The position numbers were made by a program, and so were the translations under genes. The notes beneath the pieces were generated by a model. That model searched no databases and had not been told where the DNA came from. It worked only from the letters and a program-made list of their open reading frames with translations. A stretch of DNA of 64,000 bases, taken from contig NC_058150.1 of NCBI RefSeq assembly GCF_011075055.1, positions 9,276,330 through 9,340,329 on the forward strand, written 5' to 3'. Of the stretch, positions 49,015-61,720 are shown piece after piece. Every line of letters starts with the position of its first letter. Within the stretch, counting starts at the first letter, position 1. The DNA comes from Mangifera indica. Taxonomy: Eukaryota > Streptophyta > Magnoliopsida > Sapindales > Anacardiaceae.

Positions 49015-49930
49015 CTTGGTGTTATGCTGTAACAAGCTCCTGAGTCAACAATCCACTCTAAATTAGCATCAATTTCAACAAGAAGATTACAATCTTCCTT
49101 AAAAGAAATTTCTACACTTCTTCATATACATTAGATATAGTAATAGTTGTATCTTGTTCATCTACCTTTTTCTTAATCTTTTGTTCTCTGTTGAAAGTTT
49201 TACAATTTCTCTTAATATGCCTTTCTTTGTCATAGTGATAGCAAATGAAATTTTCTCAACTGTGACCTACCTCTAGATTTACCATACCCTTTAGAAACTT
49301 TACTTTTACTTTTACCCTCGTTCTCTGTGACAAGAACCTACAAAATATTTATACCTATGTCTTTGTGTTTGGTCTCCTCATCATGCATGTTATCTTATAC
49401 TACTTGCAAAGTTACTTCACTATTGGAGTAGAGTTACTAAAAGACACCACAAAGGTCTCCCAATTATTTGGAAAAGAACTCAACAGAACTAGAGACTAAC
49501 TCATCAACTAGATAAATCTTCTTGTTTTTGAACTGGTTTACCAAATCCTAAAATCGCTCAAGTGATCTGTAATGCATTTTCCCCCTCTAAACAATACGTT
49601 CACCAACCTCCTAATTAAAAAGGTTTTATTCTTAACGTTCTTCCTCTAATACATATCTTATAATTTCTTCCCCAAAACCTATGTATCAACTTCTTGTTTA
49701 ATATGTGGGTAAACAATAAACTCTACCCCTTGCCTAATATTTCCTGCAACCTCTCTATGTAGCTTTTCTAATTATCTTCACATATCCTAACTGGCTTGTC
49801 AGATCCTAAATCAACAAGCTCAAATAAATCTTTGCGATAAAACAAATCCTCTATCAATGACTTCCACATAGATTAATCGATAACTGAGAATTTAATCATG
49901 GAACATGTTGAAGTTGAACCTTCCATCTTA
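49015..49930 (-). pseudogene. Ty1/copia gag-protease remnant, copy 2
   Basis: Duplicate of 5566-6480. Its left part (the 5040-5565 equivalent) was removed by the deletion that also took the promoter of peptide gene a. The same gag and protease motifs are visible, and the frames are broken. Confidence 0.73.
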
Positions 49931-49964
49931 ATTCACATTATTAAGCACATGACAAATTAATGTG

Positions 49965-50320
49965 GGCTTTGATACAACTTATTAGGGCCCAAAACAATAA
50001 AAATAATTTTACAAATTAATTAGGTCAATCAATCATAGAAACTATCATTTGAGTTCAAGAAATGAAACAATACAACCATAAACAAGAAAATTGGATTTAT
50101 GAAAACCCTCTAATATAAAAGAAAGAAGCCACAAGCCAAATTTCGTATTACATCCACTATCAAGAAAAATCAGGTATAATCACTCCAAGTTAATTATGAA
50201 GGTGAGATCATTAATCAAGAAATACCTAAATTATTTTCCCAGCTAAAGCCCCCACATTACTATGTGATTATGGATCAATATAAGAGAAATAACTATTCAA
50301 ATAATTCTTAAACTGTAACA
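49965..50320 (-). repeat. Degenerate copia LTR, copy 2
   Basis: Duplicate of the LTR remnant at 6510-6880, in the same place relative to the gag remnant. Confidence 0.55.
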
Positions 50321-50756
50321 CCTATAAGTACACTATAGGGCATTCTTGTCTTTTTGCATGATATATGATTTTGAAGAATTTAAATTAAGCTATTAGTGTT
50401 TGAGGGCTAGAATGGACGTTTTTCATAAAGGTGGATGCCCGTTCATGTACTGAGAAGGGCAAATTTGTTATTTCATTTTGGTTGTCTGAAGTTTGCTAAG
50501 TGTGGAAGGATGAATGATTGTTCATGGTTGTATGCAAGCCTATTCATCAATTCATTACACTTTGTATTAATTGCACTTAGAAAAAAAAAAGAAAGCTTTA
50601 GTGAGAAAAAAAGATATTTAGAGAAAATAATATATATTAGCAGCACTCAGGTAAGGTAAATACATTACGTAAATTAAATAAAGTAGTGTATATAAACTTT
50701 ACTTTACTTTCCTCTCAACTTCATTAAAAAATGCAGAATACGTATTATTTTGCATT

Positions 50757-51402
50757 TTGCCATAGTGATAACAAGTAAATTTTCCTCTCAACTGTGACCT
50801 ACCCCTAGATTTAACCTGCCCCTTAGAAATCTACTTTTACTTTTACCTTTATTCTTTGTGACAAGAGCTTGCAAGGTATCTATACCCATGTCCTTGTGTT
50901 CGGTATCCTCATTATGCATGTTACCTTTTATTATCTGCAAAGTTATTACACCATTTGGAGAAAAGTTACCATAAGACACCACCAATGTCTCCCAATTATC
51001 TAGAAAAGAACTCAAGAGAAGTAGAGCTTGCAACTCATCATTTAGATGAATCTTCATGTTTCCAACTGATAGACCAAATCCTAAAGATCACTCAAGTGCT
51101 CTGCAATGGATCCGCCTCTTTCAACTTAAAGTTCACCACCTTCTAATTAAAAAGACTTTATTATGAGCATTCTTCCTCTCATAGATATCTTATAATTACT
51201 TCCCCAAAACTAGTGCATCAATTTTATGTTTAATATGTTTAATGTGTGGGTAAACACTGAACTTTATCAATTGTTTAATATTTTCTACAACTTTTATATG
51301 TAGTTTTTCCTAATCATCTTCACATATCTGAGTTGTCTTGTTAAATCCTAATTTAATAAGATCAAATAAATCTTTGGGGCAAAACAAATCATCCATCTTA
51401 AT
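50757..51402 (-). pseudogene. Second Ty1/copia gag remnant, copy 2
   Basis: Duplicate of 7300-7950 with the same motifs. The frame 50788-51057 carries the 'DNWETLVVSYGNFSPNG' block. Confidence 0.73.
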
Positions 51403-51429
51403 TCACACAATTAACCACACGTCCAAATA

Positions 51430-51795
51430 ATTTGGGCACTAATATCACTTACAATAAAACTAATTGTGCAAATTAATTAAGTCGATCAATCATAGACAAC
51501 ATCGATTGTGTGAAGAAAATGAAACAAAACAATCAAAAAAAAAATACAGAATTTACATAGAAAAGCCTTCAATGTAGAAGGAAAAAATCATGGGCCAAAT
51601 TCCAAATTAAATCCACTATTTATAAAACCCAAATGCAATCGCTCTCAAGTTACTTATGAACATGAGATTAATAATAAAAAAATGCCCAAATTATTTTCCC
51701 TGTTAAAATCTCATAATACTTTGTGATTATGAATCAATATAAGAGAAAAAACACTTTAAATAATTCTTAAAACAAAACCCACTATGTATTATAAA
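51430..51795 (-). repeat. Degenerate copia LTR beside peptide gene b, copy 2
   Basis: Duplicate of 7985-8345. Confidence 0.5.
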
Positions 51796-51986
51796 TATAT
51801 ATAACACTGAGAAAATAAAATTTTGTATAATTAAATAAAATAATCACAGATAAATACTTGAAACAAACAAAACTAGATCTTATAACTTATTCAATATTAT
51901 TAAAATATTCCATAAAAATAACAAACTTTTATTTCTATATTTATTCATTCTCTGTTATAAAGAGAAAAAATAATTTTCTTAAGAAA

Positions 51987-52462
51987 TTAGCAATTACAAT
52001 GACAACCTAACTTCCCATTGCGTACTTTGCATTCACCACCTGTACATTCATCTTGGCAAAATGTGTTGCATTTATCATCAGTACATCCTTGCATAGCATT
52101 TTCTTGACAACACTTTCCAGCATCAACTTCAATGCTTCCTATAAAATCCAAAACAATATTTTGCTAGAATTCGTATAAAATAGATTCACAAGATGTCGTA
52201 TGAACATGTCAATGTTGTGACATGGTGAAACTATCAATATAAATATTGATCATGAAAATAAAGTTATATGCAAGTTAAAATATTTTAAAAGAAACACAAA
52301 AGAATTAAGAATACTTTGCATAAACAAACATCACGTGCAAATTAATATAAACTTGATTTAGACTAATGAAATTGAGATGAACAAAAAAAAAAGGTGACTT
52401 TTACCAGTAGAGAGCACAAGTGCAACAAGAAGAATAATTGTGAAAACTTTGATTTGAGCCAT
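51987..52462 (-). CDS. Defensin-like secreted cysteine-rich peptide, gene b of copy 2
   Basis: Exon 1 is 52405-52462 and exon 2 is 51987-52138, with a 266-nt phase-1 intron. The predicted 69-residue peptide is identical to gene b of copy 1. The only coding differences are two silent ones (in codons 38 and 52). The upstream region is retained, with a TATA box at 52554-52562. Identical protein with silent changes fits purifying selection or a recent origin. It is likely functional if the duplication is real. Confidence 0.82.
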
Positions 52463-52553
52463 TATCTTTGTTTATATCAATCAGCTTTGAAAAGAATTGA
52501 TATGACAAGTCAAAAATTGTATTATCGCATATCTTGAGTATCCTTGATGTGCC

Positions 52554-52562
52554 CTTTATATA
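52554..52562 (-). promoter_or_regulatory. TATA box of peptide gene b, copy 2
   Basis: TATATAAAG on the minus strand at the same distance from the ATG (52462) as in copy 1, in a conserved upstream block. Confidence 0.6.
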
Positions 52563-53116
52563 GGCATGATAATACACAATAAAGCATAGGAAAGGAATGC
52601 AAGAGAGGAATGGGTATAATAACATACCATTATTAGACTAATTAGAAGTTAAATTTTTAATTAATTACTTAAAACGTAGATAATATTAAGAAATATTCTC
52701 AATCAACTTGGAATCACACAATCAAAATAAATTATAGCAAATTAAAAAACCACTAAAAATTTTTGGTAAGTTAAAAAATTATAGCAAGTTAAAAAATTAA
52801 TAGGCTTGGTGATATTTATTGTAATTGACTCTATAGTTTGGCCTTTTTTTTTGGGCATTTATAGTAAAAGCCTCTAAACTAATGTAAAGTTAATCAATTA
52901 AAAACTTATAATAAATGATATGAAGAATATATTTAAAGACATATTTTTTCAAGAATTTATAATAAATGCAACTGGAAATTATGGAATGTCAAAAGTAATT
53001 AAAATTTATTGTGACATTTATAATAATTGCCACTACAAGAAATTTTAATGGTGATACATTTTTTTTTGTTTTAGTTTACCAGACAGTTTGTGTCCTCAAG
53101 TTGTGTTTATATCATA

Positions 53117-53786
53117 TGTAACACCTCTTTTCAGATATATACCCCTGATGGGAATGTGATTTAAAGAGACTTGCACGACTGAACTATTTAAAATCATTAA
53201 TACATAATCATAGTCATAAAACATGCAATAATGTGATGTAATAAAAACAACTACTTTATGAATCAAAACTCATAAAATAATGATTATCTAAAAATCTCTA
53301 ATATAAAATCATTATTTAAAATATTAAGAGTTGTTGTATCTGAAAATAGTAATAATGACAAAAATAACACTATTAAATGCAAGTTAGATAAAGCTGAAGT
53401 GCCAAAAATGCCCCTCTCCCTGTATAGCTACTCATTAGACCACTAGATTCTCTGTTTGCCTCATTACTCACCTTTGCTTGCAAAACATATAAAAAGAAAA
53501 ACATGAGTAAAACTCAGTAGGTGGTGACCTTTCAACACCTAAAACTAATATGAATAAACTAATACTAAAATTTATGTTTCATCCGTAAGCTGAATGTGGT
53601 TACACTATGACACCTCGGTGCCTTGACATAGATTATAAACCAAGCACTATGACACGACTGTGTGTTTAAGTGTTAATCATGCTTCAAATTCTATTGTGAG
53701 TTTGGGGTATAGATTTTATGTTAACACGTCTCTTGAGGTTTATATTCCAGGTATATAAGTGTATGTATATGGAGAGAAGTGTTACA
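53117..53786. mobile_element. Candidate solo LTR G, copy 2
   Basis: Same length (670 bp) and ends as 9672-10341. Confidence 0.5.
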
Positions 53787-53878
53787 TAAAACAAAACCCC
53801 AATGATCTTGATAATACCCAATGATTAATCAAACGCGAAGGGAAAATCTAACCTTTTCTTTCTTTTATTTGCACTATA

Positions 53879-54311
53879 ATGTCTAATATATGGACTGATT
53901 TGAGACATCGATCTTCAATTAATCATGTTGTATATTCTCTTAATGGTGTAGTGTTTTTTAAATCATTAGAAATTTCTCGAAGAAGAAAAACTGGGATTTA
54001 TTTAAAAGATGTTGTTTCCTCAAAGATTGAATCAATTAGCCAGGAAAATGTTGTACAATTCATAACTGATAATGGTAGCAATTTCACATCTATAGGTGAC
54101 ATGTTTCATTGGCACGTATCCTTGTATGTATAAGACAAAGAATGTTACTCATGGAATCTGACTTTTATTAAAAGACATATATGATGAAGTTGATTAGGTG
54201 AAAGTTACTACTAATGAAGTAAGATTGATAGTTATGTTCATGACATGGTGCACAGTTCTTCATGCAATAATGAAAGAGTTCACTAAAGATAAACAATTAA
54301 GACAATGTTGT
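53879..54311 (+). pseudogene. hAT transposase fragment (DUF659), copy 2
   Basis: Duplicate of 10434-10866 with the same 84-codon open frame and the same abrupt end at LTR F. Confidence 0.75.
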
Positions 54312-57300
54312 TGTTAGAGTATGGCCTAGAAACCAATCGCTTTGTCGATTTTAGGGCTATATATTTTGCATATACATTTATTAATAAAGAAAGAGTTTTG
54401 TCATACTTCACATGTTTACTGTATCACTTTTATATATATGTTGTTATTGTCTATTATATCCATATTAGTTGTATACATATGAGATGTGAAAGGTTCCGAT
54501 GAGTTTCAATAAACTTTATCAAATTGTTTCCTACATAGGCAATATGTTTGAGCAATAATACTATATAGTAAGCATGTGCTATATCACCATAGTATATTAT
54601 CGGATGATATTATGCATGGTGGACGTACACATGGGTAAACAATAGTTACATTTGATTTTTGGAGAACTGATCAAAGGTTATTATGTTATATTGTTTATTG
54701 AATGTGACTACTAAATGATGATCACATGAGCATTGATATGTAGTCAATGATATATCGTAAATCATACTAGTGTATAAATCTTTTGACCTAAGATATCACG
54801 GTTATACTTTATTCCGGGATGTATAGTTCATATGGCATATACCATGCACTAATAATGTCTCGTTTAGAAGCCGATTTGATCATATGTTACTTGAGCGAGA
54901 ACACATGTGATGATCATATAAGGATCTTGTAACACCCGAATTCAAGTATGCCAATGAACTCTACTTCCAAAATTACCCCTAGAGTTAATTTTATAACTTT
55001 TTGTTTAAAGAAATTGTAAAAGAATTATAGAAAACTACTAAATGAGCAATAATTTTCAAAGGGGGTAAAATGGTCATTTTAGAAGGATTTAAGAGACAAA
55101 GTGGGAATTTAAATTGAATGGCACACTTGAAATTATACGGTGGTGCTAAGGGTTTTTGGTAATTGACTAAAGATAAAACAGTTATTTATGCAAAAGGTTA
55201 AGGGTAAATTAGTCCAAAAAGCTTATAAAACCAACCAACTATTCATTTTCTTTTTCCTTAGCCTAGAATCTCTATAATTTTAGCTAAAGTTTTTCCTTCA
55301 AGCAAAATTCATCAAAAAACCTAGCAAAACCACCTAATTTCTAGAGCCTCCAATTATAAAAAGTGTAGATCTATCAATTCTGGTAAGTTCTAAGGTAAAA
55401 AATTTAATTTTTAAAAGATGTCAGGTTTAGGGTTTTGATGGACGATCATATTTTTAGTTGATTAAGGTTGCTAGGAAAAAGAAAAGATGGAAGATAAGCT
55501 TAAATCACCTAATTAGCAAAGAAAAGTTAAGAATTTCATACTTTGTATACTTGAAGTAATTTGAGTTAGGTTATTTAAATACCTTTACTTATATAAGTGT
55601 GTAAGGTATTAGAATTAAGGTTATTTATGCTTAAAAGGATAAAAAAATTCAAGATGTAATTTTTGGCCATAAGGGTATTTTAGACATTTTATATTCCTAG
55701 GGTTAGCTTAGTGGATTTTGTGTTGAATATATAAGAAATGATAAATTGATGAAAGAATTTGCATTAAGGGTAAGCATGTAATTTTATCCATAAGGTTAAT
55801 TTTTGCTTAATTATGTGCATGATTTGTGGATTAACCCTTATACCCATAAGGGCAAAAATGTCATTTTATGTGATGTAGGTTAATTTTGCTTAATTATGTG
55901 CATGATATGTGTAAAAAACCATTATAATAAATATATATATTCATATGGAATGCATGAGATATAAGTAAATGCATGAGAAAATAATCTAATGCCCAATAAG
56001 GCTTGAAAAAAAAAAGGAAAAATAATGAATGGACATAATTCATATTATGGTTATACATGCATACATGAGAAATCATAGCATATGCATGATTTCAGAAAAA
56101 TAAAGAAAGAGAAAAAAAACATTTTTTAAGTTATGCATGTTTTCCGGAAATGGAAAATAAGTGTTTTTGGTTCTATAATGACTCATATGATACAGGAAAG
56201 CAGAAAGCATGCTTAAAATCTTTACACACGAGTTGTACTATGTGGACAACAAAGAAAAAAATAAAGAAATATGCATGTAAGAGAGGATTGTACCTTGTAT
56301 GGTGACTGCGAGTACTATCATATGTAGTCTAGACTGGTCAATAAAAATATGTGACCAAAAAAAAAAGAGAAAGGATTAGCAAATATTTTATGAAAGTCAT
56401 TTGCATTAGAATCATGCATGCAAGCCTATGTGGCTGATAAAGAGTTGAGAAAGATGTACGACTAGAAAATTGAAAAGTGATGACACTCATACATGCATAA
56501 ATCATAATGAGTGAATCATATTTGTATAGTAAGGAAAGGAATAAATGTGTGAATGAAAAGAATTATGATATGTGGTTAATGCGTGTTCCATGAAAATTAT
56601 TTTGTATATGAATAACCCAGACACACTGAGTATGGAAGAGATTAGTACTGGTATGAAATGCTTTGAGTATTGAGTATGATTTTCTTACTGAGCCATGATC
56701 GCTCACTCCGTTTAATTTAATATTTTTACAGGTAAAGAGTTGCAGCAAAAATTCCCAGGGAGCACTAGTGAGACATGAGGCTAAAGAAGAAAGGCACCAT
56801 ATTTTTGTTGATTTATATGTCCTGATGTATATGTGAATATATGCATGATTATATACTTGATATAAATATTGGTGGATATGTATATATCTTGTTTCCTATC
56901 GGTATATATGTGATTATGTATATATATGGCTAGTCATTGAAATTGGTTATAAAGTTTCTGTGGGTGCTAATTTCTATAATGGTTAATATTAAGTATTTAT
57001 TTTGTTAATTGTGATTATATTGATGAAAATCCAGTCAATTGATAGGACTGGTTTGTGTGAATTACTAATCAGGAGTGTTACAGAGTATTAAAAAAAAAAA
57101 AAATTCTCCGAGCCCTCTAAAATAAGGGAACTCTTGCCATTTTTCTGTAACACACCTATTGGTTAGAAGAGATTACAGATTTGTTGGCTCAACTGTTTCT
57201 AAGTTCTCATGCAAATATTGAGAAATATAGAACTCTAAAACGTTAGCCAGTGCATATAAAAGTTCACATGAAAGGAGTTTCGGTGTGGCACATTCTGATG

Positions 57301-58100
57301 TATTACTTGATATTCGAAGAGTTAAATATTAGATTTTGACATTCCATGAATCCAACTTTAATCGGGATGTATCAACAGAGGGATTGGACTGCATGGCAAA
57401 TATGAGTAAGAAAGATTCATTTGGCATTATGTGAAACTTGTACTTCACTATAATGTAGGAGTCATGGGACATTGCTAGATGACACCACATGATTAGTGGG
57501 AGCTTCATTGTGTAGCAAAAAATGAAGTATATTGCTGAAAGATAGTGTTAGGTTATATAGTGATATAGCGAAACGTATCGTGTGATATGGGGCCTACGAC
57601 TACGTCACTATGAATCTTAAAGGTCACACCCATATTTCGAGAAAAAAAATAATGTGATGAAGATGAAAATATTTATCTAAGGTATTTTCATTATACAATT
57701 TTTAAATTGTTTAGAAAGTTGAATGAATAATTTTAGGCACAAATTATTCAAACATGTGTCAAAATATTATTTACTCTTAATTACAAACTAATAGAAAAAT
57801 GACACGTTTTTATTTGATAAATATCATGTTTATGCATAAAAATTGGGGAGAAAAATAGAAAAAAAGAGGTTGCCCTTTTCTTCTTCCTTTAGTTGAGAAA
57901 GACTTCATTGTTCTTCATCAAAAGATCACTTATTTTAGTGATTCAAGCTTCCTAACTTCAAATTAAATTACAAGGTGCAAAGTATTTTATGTATTTCTAC
58001 ACTTTATTTACTTGAAACAGCATGTAAATTCCATGTTGTCATTGTTGCATATGATGTGAACATGATCTAAATTATTTAATTTTGTTACCAAAATCCTACA
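54312..58100 (+). mobile_element. LTR F with solo LTR inside, copy 2
   Basis: Duplicate of 10867-14671. The primer-binding-site-like TAGTATTAGAGC follows at about 58103. Confidence 0.55.
54928..57177 (+). mobile_element. Solo LTR 1, copy 2
   Basis: Same insertion site as 11483-13745, with target-site duplication GATCT (54923-54927) and GATTT (57178-57182, one mutation). It was therefore present before the segmental duplication. Confidence 0.9.
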
Positions 58101-59256
58101 AATAGTATTAGAGCAAGAGTTTGATCCTTGAATGACAAGAATATGTCATAGTTTTAGGTGTTTGGAAGTGTTAGTAATCAAAACTTAAGATATAAGTTTT
58201 GTTATATGTGATTGGTTCAAACCAAGTGTACATATGTTATTGGGAATGTCTTAACAACATTTAAGACTATTTAATTTGTTGAAATTGTGTTGGACAAATT
58301 TTGACGTAAAAATCCTAATTTTGGAAATTTTGGTGTTTTTGAAATTAATGGTTTAATCATGTTTTACACATGATTGTCATGATATACACATGAATATTTA
58401 ATCTTGACTTTACATGGAAAAGTGTTTTTAAGAACCTTAGTTTGTGACTTGGTGAAGGGCATGAACAAGTTGACATGGTTTCCATGTGTTTGGTTGATAG
58501 AAATAGCATTCAATGTGGATTGAATTGTTATTAATTCATTAAACTAGTATTTGACTTGGTTTGATTGAGAATTGGATTCTTGATACCTTGGGTTGGATGA
58601 ATTACATTATGTGTAATCTTATTCATGCTTGAATAATAAAAATATGGTGAGATGGATTATGTTTGATTGATGAATGATTCATATATGTCATGATTTAGTG
58701 TAATGCATGACACTTGTGAATTTGGTTCATATTAGGCTTGTGTTGTGTATTTAGTTTATAACTTGTTGTTCTAAAACATTTTCACGTTTAAGTATGAATT
58801 GAAACATGTTTAGTGAGATTTTGGTGAACTTGGCATGTTTTGGAAACTTAAGTGTTTGGGTTTTATGTTTGGTTTCAAGAAAAAAACAATTTTATATATG
58901 TATAAAATTTTGGTTTAATTACTTAGTATACTTGTTATGGTTTGATCTTGTAAACACCAAACATTAGATGTGTTTGTGTTTTAGCAAACTTGAATAAAGA
59001 ACATAAAGTATGGTAAATCACTTGTTGATTTTACCAAGTTATAAATTTAATTTCTAAGTTTGAATATTTGACCATGGTATTACAAATATTTAATATGGTG
59101 CCCACAATGTCATAATATTATAATGTATATGTGATCGCATTAATATGTGACATGTGTATGCTATATATGAGACATTAAGACAGTTAAACATCACGTATCT
59201 AAAAAGGCGTTTGGTTTGGGTAATATTTTATTACCAAAATAGAGAGATTACCTTGA

Positions 59257-59988
59257 GAGGTCGTTTGGTTGGAGTGTTTTAAAGATTACCTTGGTAATCT
59301 ATATTTTATTATTTACATTAGCTTGTTTGATTTGTCAACAATAAATTGTTACAGTAACCTTCTATTACCAATGCTAACATAGCAGATAATATAGGTGATA
59401 ATCTGATTACCATCTTTACTTTAGGTATTAAAAGATTACCAAGGTAATCTTAATTTTATTATAATTATATTATAATTTTTTAAGACAAAAATAAATTTAT
59501 TTTTAATTAATATAACAAATAATATAAAAAATATTTAAAAATAATTATATTCAATGACATTTAAGTAAAATAATTTATTAATATTTTTTTATTACTATTA
59601 ACCAAATACAGTAATTATTTATACCTACTGAATTATTGTGTTTTATTAAAGATAATAAAATAATACTAGTAAATTATTTTACTTAAATAGTCTTGAATAT
59701 AATTATTTTTAAATATTTTATATTGTTTATTATATTAATTAAAAATAAATTTATTTTTGTCTCAAAAAAATTAATAAATAATAATATAATTATAATAAAA
59801 TAAAGATTACATTGGTAATCTTTTAATACCTAAAGTGAATGTGGTAATCAGATTACCACCTATATTACCTGCCACATCAATATTGGTAATAGAAGATTAC
59901 TGTAATATTTTATTACTGACAAACCAAACAAGATAATAAAAGATAAATTATCAAAGTAATATTTAAATCTTGGAACCAAACAACCCCT
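59257..59988. mobile_element. Long foldback MITE, copy 2
   Basis: Duplicate of 18141-18870, with the same ends and self-pairing interior. Confidence 0.7.
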
Positions 59989-60524
59989 AAATGCTTAAAA
60001 TTATGTATAATGATATGAGTGTTGAAATGGACATAACATATTAGATATGTTTGTTGTCTTAAATGCATAAATAATAAATCAAGTTTGCTATTATAGACTT
60101 AAGTTATAAGATATTGGATGTCTTATGCTCAAGATCAATCCAATGTACATTTTAGATATGCAATATGCTAAGTTGTATGAAAATATGAATTCTTTTTATT
60201 ATTGAATAATATAGTTGATATGTGTTTAATAGTATGCCTAGGTTTTTATGTTTTATATTACCATGTGATTTATTTGTGACATATAATGCATAGTTTTGTG
60301 CTTTAGAGGACTAAAACTTTTAGGCATAAAATATTCTTACAATACCATTTAGTTATTACATAAGTTTTAAATGATATAAATCATAAGAATATAGTTTAGT
60401 AACATATCTTGGATGACAAATACAGATCCTAAGATACGCACTAGACTACTCGAGATATAAACTGAACCTAATTAATAATAATAAAACCAGACAGTTTGTG
60501 TCCTCAGGTTGCGTTTATATCATA

Positions 60525-61195
60525 TGTAACACCTCTTTTCAGATATATACTTTTGATAGGAATGTGACTTAAAGAGACTTGCAAGACTGAACTATTTAGA
60601 ACCATTAATACATAAATGTAATCATAAAACATGCAACAATGTGACATAAGAAAAATAACTACTTTATGAATCAAAACTCATAAAGTAATGATTATCTAAA
60701 AATCTCTAATATAAAATCACTATTTAAAACATTAAGAGTTGTTGTATCTGAAAATAGTAATAATGACAAAAATAACACTATTAAATGCAAGTTAGATAAA
60801 GCTGAAATACCAAAAATGCCCCTCTCCCTCTTACAACTACTCATTGGACCACTGGATCCTTTGCTTGTCTCGCTACTCACCTCTACTTGCAAAACATATA
60901 AAAAGAAACACATGAATAAAACTCAATAAGTGGTGCCCTTTCGACACCTAAAACTAATATGAATAAACTATTACTAAAATTTTTGTTCCATCCGTAAGCT
61001 GAATGTAGTTACACTATGACACCTCGGTGCCTTGACATAGATCATAAACCAAACACTATGACACCTCCATGTGTTTAAGTGTTAATCATGCTTCAAATTC
61101 TGTTGTGAGTTTGGGGTATAGATTTTAAGTTAACATGTCTCTTGAGGTTTATATTCCAGGTATATAAGTGTATGTATATGGAGAGAAGTGTTACA
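60525..61195. mobile_element. Candidate solo LTR G, fourth copy
   Basis: 671 bp with TGTAACAC/GTGTTACA ends. It is more diverged from 9672-10341 than 53117-53786 is, in keeping with an older block duplication. Confidence 0.5.
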
Positions 61196-61287
61196 TAAAA
61201 CAAAATCCCAATGATCTTGATAATACCTAATGATTAATCAAACATGAAGGGAAAATCTAACCTTTTCTTTCTTTTATTTGCACTATA

Positions 61288-61720
61288 ATGTCTAATATAT
61301 GGACTGATTTGAGACATTGATCTTTCATTAATCATGTTGTATAGTTACTTAGTGGTGTAGTGTTTTTGAAATCGTTAGATATTTCTCGAGAAAGAAAAAC
61401 TGAGATTTATTTAAAAGATATTGTTTCCTCAATGATTGAATCAATTGGCTAGAAAAATGTTGTACAATTCATAATTGATAATGGTAGCAATTTCACATCT
61501 ACAGGTGACATGTTTCATTGGCACGTATCCTTGTATGTATAAGACAAAGAATGTTACTCATGGAATCTAACTTTTAATAAAAAACATATATGATGAAGTT
61601 GATTAGGTGAAAGTTACCACTAATGAAGTAAGATTGATAGTTTTGTTCGTGACACGGTACACAGTTCTTCATGTAATAATGAAAGACTACACCAAAGATA
61701 AACAATTAAGACAATATTGT
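61288..61720 (+). pseudogene. hAT transposase fragment (DUF659), fourth copy
   Basis: Matches 39227-39659. A TAG replaces a glutamine codon in the 'ENVVQ' region, so the frame is broken here but open in the other three copies. Confidence 0.73.
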
